Shown here piece by piece: positions 1 to 9,936 of a stretch of DNA of 64,000 nt. A program made the position numbers and the translations under genes. Within the stretch, counting starts at the first letter, position 1, and every line of letters starts with the position of its first letter. The notes beneath the pieces were generated by a model that had not been told where the DNA came from, made no database searches, and was given only the letters and a program-made list of their open reading frames with translations. Source of the DNA: Telopea speciosissima (lineage: Eukaryota; Streptophyta; Magnoliopsida; Proteales; Proteaceae); the NCBI RefSeq assembly GCF_018873765.1, contig NC_057919.1:66830984-66894983 (forward strand), in the 5' to 3' direction.

Positions 1-1
1 G

Positions 2-658
2 GGTGTGACATGTGGGCGCATTTGTGATACCGGTACTAAATTAATAAATTGTGAAGACTTGGAGGAGGTGATGGATGGATTAGTGGTCGACCACCAATGT
101 CCCAATGGATTGTTAATACTAATAGAATTGCCAAAATTGAAGAAGATATGTGTTGGTCTCGCACCAATAAATTGCTTTAATCAACTAATGTTGATAGATA
201 TAGAGCGATGCCATAGCTTGAAGATGGTCTTCACGAAGGAAATGCGACGACACTCGTTCAAGTACTTGTACAGTATTCTTGTTAGTGATTGCGAGAGAAT
301 GGATGTAATAATTGAAGCAGATGATGATGATGCTAAGGAAGAAGAAGTTGGGGAGTTGTTGGAAGAGAATAATAATAATATTAATGGTGAAGTCATCTCA
401 CTTTTTCCAAAACTCAGATTTTTCATTCTAGTAAATCTACCAACACTAGCAGAGGTGTGCACCAATCACATTTTGCATTGCCCCCTTATCAATGAAATGA
501 AGGTGAGAAACTGTCCGAGGATAAACAAGGATCCTCTCCCCATACAAAATACGGATGGTTTACTTGTCATCATCGAGGGGGAAGAAATGTGGAAAGAAGG
601 GAGCAATAATAAGGTCGTGAAGAAAAGGAAATTTAAGGAAATTCAACCTGGACCCTAA
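2..658 (+). CDS. NLR disease-resistance protein, C-terminal LRR end (5' truncated by window)
   Basis: The frame is open from base 2, so this is the last 218 residues of a longer protein. It shows irregular plant LRRs of the style seen at the C-terminus of CC-NBS-LRR (RPS2/At4g27190-like) proteins: 'LPKLKKICVG', 'CFNQLMLIDIERCHSLKMVF', 'LFPKLRFFILVNLPTL', then 'MKVRNCPRI'. Between repeats lies a strongly acidic, Asn-rich loop (DDDDAKEEEVGELLEENNNN). Such LRRs sense effectors or guard host proteins in the cytosol; that role is family knowledge. The NB-ARC part would be upstream of the window. The last codons (GGA CCC TAA, 650-658) come from an inserted hairpin element. Without it the frame would run through the downstream TSD copy and stop two codons later (TCT ATG TGA, 849-857). 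It could also be a decayed LRR fragment, since only the end is visible. Confidence 0.8.
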   Translation, partial: GVTCGRICDTGTKLINCEDLEEVMDGLVVDHQCPNGLLILIELPKLKKICVGLAPINCFNQLMLIDIERCHSLKMVFTKEMRRHSFKYLYSILVSDCERMDVIIEADDDDAKEEEVGELLEENNNNINGEVISLFPKLRFFILVNLPTLAEVCTNHILHCPLINEMKVRNCPRINKDPLPIQNTDGLLVIIEGEEMWKEGSNNKVVKKRKFKEIQPGP

Positions 659-839
659 TCTTCTACAGCTCAGTTGTCCGAGCGGTCATAGCAGTGCAGA
701 TCATGTGAGGCGTGCATTTATCGCCTTACCCCTGTCCAAGCATTTTGCCCGAGCAGGGATAAGGCGGCCATTTGCACGCCTCATTGTGCCTGCACTGCTA
801 TGACCGATCGGGCAGCTGCGCCGTAAAGGATCTGTTTCG
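650..839. mobile_element. Hairpin MITE, Mutator-like, 9-bp TSD
   Basis: A 190 bp near-palindrome flanked by a perfect direct repeat attcaacct (641-649 and 840-848). The arms fold back along most of the length: 'gtcatagcagtgcag' pairs with 'ctgcactgctatgac' and 'cgccttacccctg' pairs with 'cagggataaggcgg'. The ends are ggaccctaatcttctac and gtaaaggatctgtttcg. The same core and end pattern recurs in other elements of this window. It carries no ORF and is inserted at the 3' end of the LRR coding frame. Confidence 0.85.
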
Positions 840-945
840 ATTCAACCTTCTATGTGAACATGCATCACATCACATCACATGAGAGATACCAATTCTGGGT
901 GAGTCCCACATCTTCTTGATTGGTTCCCTGCTGTATTGTGTGCTC

Positions 946-985
<40 letters not shown>

Positions 986-1413
986 TACTCTTTTTGTATT
1001 GAATTTTTTTTCCATGCCTGTGTACTTATATATGTAGTTATCTATAAATATCTATTTTCTTTTTATCCTTCTTAGATTTATTTATTGTATATACATATTT
1101 TGATTATTATATTTTGACTTAACCAATCCATCATCACCAATGAATGGGATGAGGAGGCAATGAGGAGCCAGATTACGTATGAGAATGACTCGCAGCCGTT
1201 TAGGTGGAATCCATTGTGTCGGATCCACATTGAGTAGATTCCATCTCAACGATTGTGAGTCATTCTCATACATGAAATTCTAAATTCCATATAAGTAACA
1301 ACAATATTGTTAATGTTATCCATTGTAATGATGTTGGGGTAGTAATCTCATATTACATAACTCAACTATATCTTATAAATCTAATTTTTGAGTAGGTGGT
1401 AGCAGAATAAAGC
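840..1413. other. Intergenic stretch with CT microsatellite and a short palindrome
   Basis: Holds a (TC)n tract at about 948-979. At 1177-1271 there is a roughly 95 bp palindrome: its left arm starts gtatgagaatgactcgcag and its right arm ends with the reverse complement gtgagtcattctcatac. The palindrome looks like a small foldback MITE unrelated in sequence to the main hairpin family. No gene is visible. Confidence 0.5.
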
Positions 1414-1572
1414 AGATCATCATCCTCTCCAGTTCTCTACTAGGCTCAGTTCCCCCAGTGCCTCTAATAAGGGGGACGCAATGACCACCCTACCCCTGTC
1501 TGAACACTCTGCTCGGGTGGGGTTCACACCCCCTTATTAGAGGTACTAGGAAACTGGAGGTGATAATATTCT
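1414..1572. mobile_element. Hairpin MITE, 9-bp TSD
   Basis: A 159 bp foldback element with perfect TSD gaataaagc (1405-1413 and 1573-1581). The ends are agatcatcatcctctccag and ctggaggtgataatattct. The arms cctctaataaggggg and cccccttattagagg pair, and the core has the family motif of 'ctacccctg' opposite 'gggtgggg'. Confidence 0.83.
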
Positions 1573-2425
1573 GAATAAAGCTGTACCATGTTTGCCTTAA
1601 ATCTTTTTCCCTTGTTTTTTTTTATCATTGCCTTTGTTCATTCTTAAGATCGTGTCTCTTTAGGGAATGGAAAATAAGTAATTTGTTTCTATTTGGCAGG
1701 TCAAATAGGGCCAGTTAAAATCAAAATGATTAAAATAAAATAAAAAAAAAAAGAAAACAAAGAGGAAAACCCCAGACACGAATACGTACAATAAGGATGT
1801 TGAACTATCATTAATCAACAATTAATCATCATCATCTTCTTCTTAAATCCAAACCAGTATTAATCCAACTATGCAATTCCAATATATCCAAGCTCACATC
1901 TTCAAACAGGCCAAACTGAAGCTAACCAGCAAGTACTCAGAGTATATGTCAAAAAAAGGGTCGGTGGTAGTGAAACATGACAAGAAATGATTGTTCTCAG
2001 GGGAAAAAAAAACACTTACAAGAAAGAGTGTTGGTAAAAGACTGCGAGACTAATAGGGACAATATGGAGTTACAAGAGTTAGCGAATGGAGAAAGTTAAA
2101 AATAATGGAATAGGTAACATCACATTCTCGGAAAATAAATTCACCAGAGAAGTTAAAGAGACCAGCTGGTTATTGACTATTAGATTCATTCGATGTGTAG
2201 ACACCTCATTTTTGTTACCCCAGAGGACATGCATAACGATGATAAACAAGTCTAGCTCCATGAACGTGGTTTAGGCTTTGGTTGAGTAATTTTATGTTCT
2301 CCTACGCCACAGACTTCACTTACAACATCTTTCTGAACATTTTGCATGAACTATTGAAAATGCCCTTAGCAGGGGTTGTCGGATCCAAGCTAGGTTGGTT
2401 GGTCAATGTTTTATATATTTTTTAA
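1573..2425. other. Intergenic, no recognisable feature
   Basis: AT-rich sequence with a poly-A run near 1740. Open frames in the 2079-2274 area exist on both strands but resemble no protein family and have no splice context. I see nothing to annotate here. Confidence 0.5.
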
Positions 2426-2810
2426 GGGTAGATTAAACATCACCCCTTGGTTTTCAAATGAAACTCAAATCAACCCCTGGTTTTTGAAAATACTCTTCCG
2501 TCCCCCTCTACAGTAACGGTGTTAGTCTGTTGTTAGTTATTGGGGTGAAAGGACTATTTTACCCTTGTATTAAAACATTATAATTAAATTTAGAATACTA
2601 TCCTTCAAAATAAATGTTTGGATGTCAAGGGTAGTTTAAGGATTTAAATTTATTTAACTAGCTAACATCATCACTTAACAGCATAAAACTAACGGTACGA
2701 ACTAATTTGTCATATTGGGGTCTAATACAAGGGGTGATTTGAGTATTTTAAAAAATCAGTGGATGATTTGAGTTTTGTTTGAAAACCAGGAGGTGACGTG
2801 TAATTTACCC
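2426..2810. mobile_element. MITE with ~70-bp terminal inverted repeats (Mutator-like style)
   Basis: The left end gggtagattaaacatcaccc, followed by ttggttttcaaatgaaactc, is matched in inverse at the right end, which ends caggaggtgacgtgtaatttaccc. The TIRs extend about 70 bp to 'gaaaatactc' / 'gagtatttt'. There is no coding capacity. I could not see a convincing target duplication in the T-rich flanks, so superfamily assignment rests on TIR style only. Confidence 0.6.
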
Positions 2811-4713
2811 TTCATTTTATAAAACTAATCATTTTCATCCTAATTTGATAGATTATCCTGGTCTAGCTGGAGTCTGGACCTACAATAAGGGGGTTCAATC
2901 CTTGGAATCGACATGCAATAACACGAGAATGGATCATCTGCACGTACCAACAGGTGATCGACATACGATAAGGGGGTTCACTGTTGATACGTCCAAAGGA
3001 ACCGCTTGTCGACATCCAATGGAGACTTGTCGACCTCGATTGAAAGCTAGCCAACGGCCAATCGACGTCGACTAATCCCCATCCAGTGCCGACTGTCTAC
3101 CCAGGCATTTTTAAACATTCAAAATGTTAGAATTAAATGATCATGTAATGGTTAGTGTTGTAAAAAAGCTGTTTTATGATGTTATGTTCATAAAATTGGA
3201 TTACTTCTCGATCGACAAATCACCCAAAATAATTCATACTTTCCATTGTCATGTTCAAGAGTTCATTTTCTTGAATTGCAGGCCCAACCACTCAACCAGC
3301 AATGGTAGGATTCTTTAGGACAAGTAAATATTGGATTACTTCTCGATCGATACACTCAAACCTGAATTTGCATGTCTATGTTAATTGTCTTGTGTACATG
3401 TTCTCTCAGACATTTAGGCTGCATTAGGTATGCATTCTTGGTTGACTTTGCCTTTTGAGATGGGTTTTAGTTGCGCTGTTTGTTTCGATTTTTGCACAAC
3501 AAATTTTACATGTTGAAAATTTTTTTAATATTTGTTTTCATTAAAAAACAAACATTGGAACACTTTTCAACGTTTAAAATTTTACATCTAAGTTTTTTTC
3601 AAGTGAAAATTTTCAAATAAAATTTTCGAAGTAACGAGGAAACACGGAGAATAGAGGAATAAGATAGATTTTCCCCTCCTTTTAGTTCTTTGACTGAGGT
3701 TGGTTTGGGCCTTGGTTTGGGCTTTCACTTGGGTTTGTTGGCTAAGATTTTAATCTACAAACGGGGATGAAGCCAGTTTATTTTTTTAATTTTTTTTTAG
3801 TAAGGCGGGTAGGATGGGAAGAGGCCTTGGGTTGAAGAAGAAAAGAAGTTTTCAACTGTTCCGAAACAATCGATTCTAAGGTTTTGGGATTGGATCGTTG
3901 GGTTTTGGATCTGTTAGAGCAAAACACCAACCAAAGCACGAAAAGAAACTAAAACATAGCAAGATGACATAGAGATTTAATGTGGTTCACACACACCAGT
4001 ATAGTGTGCTACATCCACGAGCGAAGGCAAAGCTGTTTCACTATGTAAATCGGAGAAAATTACAATGGAGAACTCTCAAGAACACCCAAAATGGTGCTGC
4101 TGCTCTCTTCCTGAAACCCTACAACGAAAACCCCCAAATCTTACTCTCTTTACAATAAAGCGGGTAAAGAACATAAATACTCCTCCATCAGATCCGGGAC
4201 AATCCATCTGGTTGGGTCAAATTGTACCACGGGAGCTTCGCCCCTGCACCCCCAATGAGATCAGTGATGGGCTCCGGGCTTCCAAGCCCTCCGCTACCAT
4301 CACAGATCTCAGAAAAAGTTCCATTAAGGTCGCCACCAAAAATGTCGAAGCGGGTCATTCTTCGAAACAGATCCAAAAATTCGAGACATGTACAGAACAG
4401 GATCTAGTAGGCTGATTCTAGGTTTTTGGGATTGACTCCAGTCGATTCCATCCCCGATTCCAAGTTTAAAATCCTTGCCAATGAGCCATGTGTAGGCATT
4501 GTAAAGAAATGTTCGGTATGTGAGTGAGATTGGTAGGGCTTTTTTTTCTCTTTTTCTTTTTTGATGATGAATGGTCATACTATGGACAATCTTAAGGGTG
4601 TGAAATATCAGTTCAGCTTTGTTATTTTGTACTGTAAGCAAGACCCTCCATTACTATTTGGATGATCTTCTTACGCCACAGAAGTCTGGAAGGCTGGGAC
4701 TCCCTTGATAGTT
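2811..4713. other. Intergenic; possible decayed retroelement pieces
   Basis: 2845-3075 is GC-richer with repeated gtcgac sites but matches no family I recognise. At 3912-4440 the text resembles plant LTR/TRIM sequence, with 'tgtggttcacacacacc' and 'ctacatccacgagcgaaggc' typical of such leaders. It is flanked by imperfect direct repeats (gattctaaggttttgggatt near 3872 and gattctaggtttttgggatt near 4413). No intact LTR pair or coding domain is seen. Confidence 0.35.
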
Positions 4714-4899
4714 CATCCTGATCTTCTACTGCCGAGCTGCCCCGCAGAACCCTACTGCCAAGACACAGAAAGGTGGTAAATTACCGTCTTACCCCTGCCT
4801 GAGTGCCTTGTCCGAATGGGGGTAAGACAGTCATTTACAGCCTTGCTGTGACTTGGCAGTAGGGTCCTGCCAGACAGCTCGGCAGTAGTGGATCCAAAT
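4714..4899. mobile_element. Hairpin MITE (no clear TSD)
   Basis: A near-palindrome in which gatcttctactgccgagctg pairs with cagctcggcagtagtggatc, accctactgccaag with cttggcagtagggt, and the core ccgtcttacccctg with gggggtaagacag. The core and the GATC-TCTAC ends match the hairpin family. The flanks show no clear duplication. It lies about 350 bp upstream of the CP12 start. Confidence 0.75.
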
Positions 4900-5066
4900 T
4901 GGTTCGAACTTGCATTTTCATTTTACGATGACTAAAATGTCCCTGTTTAACAAAACAAACAAGGGTGGGACAAATGATACAGCCAATGGGAGGTTAAGGG
5001 CAAGATGGGATTTTCACTTAGATGAGTCTGTGGTGTTTAGACTTGCCAACAATAATATAAGAATAA

Positions 5067-5073
5067 TATATAT
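5067..5073 (+). promoter_or_regulatory. Putative TATA box for CP12
   Basis: TATATAT lies about 180 bp before the CP12 ATG, implying a transcription start near 5100 and a leader of about 150 nt. The assignment rests on sequence and position only. Confidence 0.35.
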
Positions 5074-5252
5074 CTTCAAAATGGTCAACACGTGGAGGTA
5101 TTTGGTTGGTAATGATCCGATAAGAAGTGTGTGTACATAGAGGAAGGAGACGCAGCTATATTGCTAGCTTGCTACTTTCATCTCATCAAAACAATCTCAA
5201 TTTGATTTCAATTAGAAGAGAAAGAAGAGTAAGAAGAAAAAGAAGAACAGAA

Positions 5253-5654
5253 ATGGCAACAACACTAGGTGGTATAAGTCTATCTTCCACTAGAGGAATT
5301 ATGGCTAAGGCAGATTCACCCAACAAGACCCAAAAGATGGGAATTTCCCCATGTTTTGTGAGAATGAACATGATCAACATGAAGCGAAACTTTGGAGGAA
5401 GAGGATTAGATCGCATGTTAGTGAGGAGTGCACCAGAGAAGATATCGGAGAAGGTGGTGGAGAGCATAAAGAGTGCAGAGGAGACTTGTGCAGGGGACCC
5501 AACGAGCGGCGAGTGCGCAGCGGCTTGGGATGAGGTAGAAGAGGTGAGTGCAGCTGCTAGCCATGCTAGACAGAAGAAGAAAGACTCCGACCCTTTGGAG
5601 ACCTACTGCAAGGACAACCCTGAAACCGTTGAGTGCCGCACCTACGAAGATTAA
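5253..5654 (+). CDS. CP12: Calvin cycle protein CP12, chloroplastic
   Basis: A small, intrinsically disordered redox linker that scaffolds phosphoribulokinase and NADP-GAPDH into an inactive complex in the dark-state chloroplast stroma (family knowledge). The 133-residue single-exon protein begins with a Ser/Lys-rich transit peptide (about residues 1-58), and the mature part starts near RSAPEKISEKV. Both redox Cys pairs are present: C79/C88 (ETCAGDPTSGEC) and C119/C128 (CKDNPETVEC). The family core AWDEVEEV is at 91-98, and the C-terminus CRTYED is the GAPDH-binding tail. The start is the first ATG in a purine-rich leader (aacagaaATGGCA). The frame stays open upstream to 5127 but without an ATG. 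A minor oddity is Val127, where the tail usually has an acidic residue. Confidence 0.97.
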   Translation: MATTLGGISLSSTRGIMAKADSPNKTQKMGISPCFVRMNMINMKRNFGGRGLDRMLVRSAPEKISEKVVESIKSAEETCAGDPTSGECAAAWDEVEEVSAAASHARQKKKDSDPLETYCKDNPETVECRTYED

Positions 5655-7491
5655 TGAAGGATTTAATCTCTCCTCCTCCTACATGGGTTTGAGGGTTTCC
5701 CTTCCTTTTTCTTGCTTCTTCTTCCTGTAATCATTTCTAAGACTACTCTGATGGATGACTTTATCCTTATCTGTTAGATTTGCAGTTTTTTTGTTTTTTT
5801 AAATAATTTTAGGGGTCTTAAAGTGTAGAGAGGAGATCACTCAAATTGAAATCCTGATAATATGATTAAGTGATGTTGGTTCGATGCTGTAACTGTACTG
5901 TGTTCTTGAAATGTTGAATTCCCATAAATATAAATTGAAATCGGTGATCCCTTTGTGTGTAGTGTGATTAGTGATTAATAATTTCTTGAGCTAAATTTCG
6001 GGTTTTAACTTTAGATACCACTACCAGTATGGATCGGGCTGATTCAAAATCAAAAATCCATTTTTCAATAAAAATTTATTGTTGCACTCTAATTGTAGGA
6101 TGGTTAATTAAGGCCTTTGTGTTTTTTGTTTCTACGTACACAGGGTTTTAAAACAAGGAATTGGTATCAGAATCAGGTTTAGCGGATTTTGGTTAGATTC
6201 CATTTTGAAACGGCCAGAATAGATTGGAACAAATCATAATCCGTCAGAATATGCCTAAACTTTAGAAATGCTCTATTAATCATCCCTTGCAGGAATTGGG
6301 ATCAGGTTCTGCCCATTCATCTGATCTGATTCTGATTTTTAAATATGTACCTTTCAAAAAAGGGATGGAAAATTGAATAAACCAAGGTGAATTTGTAAAT
6401 TTCTCGATTAACACATCATCAAGCTTAAGGTATAGGAATTGAGAACCGAATGCTGATTCTGATTTGATTCCCATTAGAATTGACTAGAATCACCTGAATC
6501 CTATAATTCTCATCACAAATTAGTATGTATCAGCCGTGAATTTTAATTCTTCAAACCATGTTCATTATAGTGGAGTTTTTTGCTTTAGAGAAGTATACCA
6601 TCTCCAACAAATATGCTTGCTATTTGATTTTGAAAAAAGAAAACGATCACTTAATCAGTTCAAATGTTTTAATTGGATTTAAGAGTTTATTAATATTTGT
6701 AAAAGGGACTACAGCAAAAATCAGCACCATTTTCTATCTCACTTCTTTGATCGAGATTTATTTCTAGGAATCCCATCCATCATTCAAACAAAGAGAAATA
6801 CTAGTCACTGCTATGGGTGGTTTACGATATTAATTAGTTGTAAAATTCAATTGATGCACAATAAAACTTTTTGGAAATGTGTTCTTTGTACGGGAGTGTG
6901 GCCTCTAGGTTAGTAGGGGGCCAATGGGAGTGCTAACAAAATCATCAATAGCAACAGAATTTTCACTTTTCATGGAGGTTAGGCAATCATTTCACCCCAT
7001 CTTATGTCTGAACGCCAGAGCCACACTCCTCAACAAGGTCCTTTTTCTCAAACATTATGTATCCTGATTGAAGCTTTCATATTTTAAGGAATTCAGATAG
7101 AAGGTTAAAAGGGGCTTCAAATTAAAAGTGGTCAATATTTAATGAGAAACTAAAATATTTGAATGGAGAAATGACCATCCTGTTTCCAATGAAATGAAAA
7201 ATCCAACACTTTTGGATCCCGCTCCTTGTTGGTACAGAGGTCACACAGCCTGGTAAGGATCTCCTCCCTAATTTTTTAAGGGGAAGGGATAGGCACGAGA
7301 GCAGCGTGCCCATCCCGTCTTTCATTGGGGAAGGAGAGGGAGTGAGTGAGGATGTAACCTACCCACATGTTTAGTAATCGAATGTTCCAGTTTCAAGCTT
7401 TAACCATTCGATTCAAATGGGGCCTACTGATGCAGGCCACCTTTAGATACACCTACAAGTTGGTACGTTCTTTATTAAACTCTATAAACAC
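5655..7491. other. CP12 3' region and intergenic sequence
   Basis: About 300 bp of 3' UTR-like T-rich sequence is followed by AT-rich DNA. 6150-6480 reads like degenerate repeat sequence (many 'gaatc'/'gattc' words). Short frames at 6558-6767 and 7367-7825 resemble nothing known. No RNA gene was recognised. Confidence 0.45.
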
Positions 7492-7631
7492 GAATCGTTA
7501 TCCCCTCCGATTCTTCACATGGGGCAGAAATGATTATCCTACCCCTTGCCCGAAAACACTGTCCCAGATGGGATCCCCTCCCCCTATTAGAGGAATTGAA
7601 GGTGCCCACCAATTGGGAGTAATAATTATTC
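7492..7631. mobile_element. Hairpin MITE, 10-bp TSD
   Basis: A 140 bp foldback element flanked by perfect ctataaacac (7482-7491 and 7632-7641). The ends are gaatcgttatcccctccg and gggagtaataattattc. The arms are more decayed than in other copies, but the core 'ctaccccttgcccgaaaacac' and the end pattern fit the family. Confidence 0.7.
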
Positions 7632-8390
7632 CTATAAACACTGCCGGGGTGTATAGCTCACTTACACTGTCTCTCCATCCAAAATTCAAACTTAATTACC
7701 ATGGGCATGGGAGATTCCACCCACACCGGATCCAGCACAGAAACTACAAACTGAACCCTAATCTTCCAAATTCCAATGATCTTCAACATTTTAAAAAAAC
7801 CACATCAATGAAACTCTGCAACTAACTATTCCATACAAAGCCTGCCTGATTCAGTAATTAGGTTTTGAAAATAAGAATCTGCCAAATTAAATTGATGCAG
7901 CAAATCTCGACAAGATTCATACATAAAAACCTACTTCATCCATTGATAAGGTCTTATACCAACAAGATCGATTGAAATCTCCTAAATCAAACAGCAGAAG
8001 AAGCCACCCAACCAGACAATCATCATCAATCCATCCATAAACTCCAACACAAACCCAAGTAACTCAGAATTCCAATTTCCACCTGTTTACAAAACCACTT
8101 GTACATATTTTAAGCAAAATAGTTAAAAAAAAAACATTCCATCTCCATAAACAAATGATCATTAACATCTAAAACACATCAATGTATGAAACCAGGAAGA
8201 AGGAAAAAACCATAATTAAATGTTAATACGATCTGGAATCAGAGTTCTGGATACAGAAACCATAGATCCCAAACAGTTAGAAACAGAGTACCAGAACACC
8301 TAAATCTACTAATACTATTCACATTAAAGATGAACAGATCACTACTAAACTAAGACTCGGACTATATATTCTCAGAAGCTCATTTGTGCA

Positions 8391-8885
8391 CTAGAAAAAC
8401 ATTGGACCCATATCAGAAGAAGCCATTATTGGCTGTGATTGGCAGGGAAGTTGCCATGGTTTCAGCAGAGGATCTGATACCTCAGGCGTGTTCATGAAGA
8501 GATCCCCTGTATCCTCCATAAATCCGAGGAAAGAATTGAGATATTCCAACCTATCATTTAATTCCGCCATACGAGCCCTCAAAACCTGGTTCTCAGACTC
8601 GACCTGGTTGTAGCGTTGCAAGGTTGTCTCGGTTTTCTGCGCAATCACACAGTTCTGTTTCTGAAGTTCGCTTACTTGGCCTATCATATCATCCAAATGC
8701 TTCTGCTTCCTTTGTCGCGATCGCCTTGCAGATTCGCGGTTCGAAAGCATCCTTTTCCTTTTCCTTTCATCGACCCCTGCGTACTGTGGATCGCCTTCGG
8801 ATCCAGAGCTTGTGAGTGGTTGCGCAGATGACATTCCTCCCTTGCGTCCGTTATTCTCCGTCGAAGAAGTCGGAGTTGGAGCCAT
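8391..8885 (-). CDS. Group S1 bZIP transcription factor (bZIP11/bZIP44/bZIP2-like)
   Basis: A 164-residue intronless bZIP. The basic region RKRKRMLSNRESARRSRQRK (41-60) carries the invariant N49-x7-R57 signature. A long zipper follows, with heptad positions M67, L74, I81, T88, V95, L102, L109 and L116. The C-terminal DPLLKPWQLPCQSQPIMASS (138-157) is typical of S1 members. These nuclear factors bind ACGT-containing elements, usually as heterodimers with group C bZIPs, and reprogram amino-acid and sugar metabolism under low energy (family knowledge). Translation start is the ATG at 8885 (tgacATGGCT). The leader contains the conserved sucrose-control uORF plus two small uORFs, so expression should fall when sucrose is high. 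Which S1 paralogue it is cannot be settled by eye. Confidence 0.96.
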   Translation of the reverse strand: MAPTPTSSTENNGRKGGMSSAQPLTSSGSEGDPQYAGVDERKRKRMLSNRESARRSRQRKQKHLDDMIGQVSELQKQNCVIAQKTETTLQRYNQVESENQVLRARMAELNDRLEYLNSFLGFMEDTGDLFMNTPEVSDPLLKPWQLPCQSQPIMASSDMGPMFF

Positions 8886-8981
8886 GTCAGCGAGATGAGT
8901 CTTCTCAAAGAATCAAACTTTTTTCAAAGGGTTCGGAATGCACACTTGATTTTCGACAAAAATTGGGGAAAAAAAAATCGA

Positions 8982-9005
8982 TCAATCAGAGAAGAATGAG
9001 ATCAT
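8982..9005 (-). CDS. Short uORF (7 aa) overlapping the end of the SC-uORF
   Basis: ATG at 9005 overlaps the terminator of the sucrose-control uORF (TCATGA) in another frame, and it ends at TGA after seven codons (MISFFSD). Its position just after the conserved uORF recalls the short third uORF of Arabidopsis bZIP11 leaders. It may tune reinitiation at the main ATG about 97 nt downstream. The peptide itself shows no conserved motif. Confidence 0.5.
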   Translation of the reverse strand: MISFFSD

Positions 9006-9088
9006 GAGACAAAATAGAACCAGTAGAGGAAGACAACGGAGAAAGACTGGAGAAGACCGAGCCTACGCAGGAGGGTCTCGTAGCTCAT
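9002..9088 (-). CDS. Sucrose-control uORF (SC-peptide) of the S1 bZIP
   Basis: A 28-codon uORF whose peptide ends SFSVVFLYWFYFVS and has LLRRLGLLQ before it. This is the conserved C-terminal signature of the SC-peptide found in S1 bZIP leaders, which stalls ribosomes on its own mRNA when sucrose is high and so represses the main ORF (established for Arabidopsis bZIP11). The length equals the 28-residue inner form (uORF2b) that I recall for bZIP11. Upstream of its ATG the same frame stays open and still spells AEILSLGF, resembling the N-terminal part of the longer uORF2a, but no in-frame ATG exists before the stop codon at 9215-9217. It ends 116 nt before the main ATG. Confidence 0.93.
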   Translation of the reverse strand: MSYETLLRRLGLLQSFSVVFLYWFYFVS

Positions 9089-9093
9089 AAAGC

Positions 9094-9141
9094 CTAAAGA
9101 TAAGATTTCCGCAGAAGAAAACCTAAATCGATCGATTTCAT
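9094..9141 (-). CDS. Upstream uORF (15 aa) in the bZIP leader
   Basis: The first ATG of the predicted leader (9141-9139) opens a 15-codon frame ending TAG at 9094-9096, five bases before the ATG of the SC-uORF. It is in a different frame from the SC-uORF and overlaps the vestigial 5' extension of it. It may stand where longer SC-uORFs normally initiate. Function is inferred from position. Confidence 0.5.
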   Translation of the reverse strand: MKSIDLGFLLRKSYL

Positions 9142-9451
9142 GACAAAAAAAAAAAGCAATCCAGATATAAAAAAGAGAAAATCCTAGCGTTAGAATCAGA
9201 AAGAATACACAGGGTTATCAAACTAATCAAGCCTCGATTTAAAGCACCCAAATCACAAGAAAAACAGAACCCAACGAACAAAATTTATGAAATAAACAAG
9301 GAAATCAAACGATCTCTATTGACCAAAGAAAAACCAGACAAAAAACGAAGATGGAGGCGACGAACGAGCGAACGATTGGAAAGCAAAGGAGAAGAAGAAA
9401 CACACACGCGTATGTGAGTTGGGGAAGGAAACTTATGAACTCTGGTGCAGC

Positions 9452-9458
9452 ATTTATA
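9452..9458 (-). promoter_or_regulatory. TATA box of the bZIP gene
   Basis: TCTATAAATG on the minus strand, about 570 bp from the main ATG, predicts a start near 9425 and a leader of roughly 540 nt. That long leader is usual for S1 bZIPs with uORFs. The 5' leader side is rich in cttcttctcc-type tracts, and a GA/CT tract lies upstream at 9577-9602. Confidence 0.5.
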
Positions 9459-9460
9459 GA

Positions 9461-9936
9461 AGGAGAGGTGTAAAACGAAGAAAATGAGGTGGCTTTCCTA
9501 AATTATTATTCTAATCCTAATCCTAATTTATTGTAGAGATTCTCCGGAAGCTACGAGGGAATCTTCCAACCAAGGGGAGAGAGAGAGAGAGAGAAAGAGG
9601 GAGAATGGTCAAGATTTCGGAGGATAGCGCGTCCGATTTGGATGACTGGTTGGTCGCTAAAGTTTAGCAACCTCCATGATTATTATCTACTTTGGATTTT
9701 TCCCTCCCTCCCCCTCCTGTGAGTTGTGACCCGTCTGTCATATTTGTTTTGGTGAAGACCCGTCTGTCATATTTGTTATTTCTTAATCACTTTAAGGCAA
9801 AAAGATTTTCTTAGATTTTCTTTGTCCATAGGGAAGTAAGAATTCCATTTTGGAAAAAGTTTCCATTCAATTATACATCCATAAAGTTGTTATTAATGTC
9901 TCCTATTTATGAATGGTTGCAAATATCTTTGTGATA
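9461..9936. other. bZIP upstream region
   Basis: Carries a (GA)n tract at about 9577-9602 (CT-rich on the gene strand) and otherwise AT-rich sequence. The words 'gacccgtctgtcatatttgtt' repeat twice (9728 and 9758 areas). I recognise no further regulatory sites. Confidence 0.4.

Noticed and set aside
4065-4415. 116-residue plus-strand frame
   Set aside because: The sequence resembles LTR/TRIM leader text, and the frame has no family similarity or conserved motif.
5127-5252. N-terminal extension of CP12
   Set aside because: The frame is open upstream but starts with GTG and contains no ATG before 5253. The extension is Arg-rich leader sequence, and CP12 proteins start with the transit peptide at 5253.
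8684-8908. Minus-strand frame overlapping the bZIP start with an upstream start codon
   Set aside because: It begins with TTG, not ATG, and is an out-of-frame shadow of the bZIP coding region.
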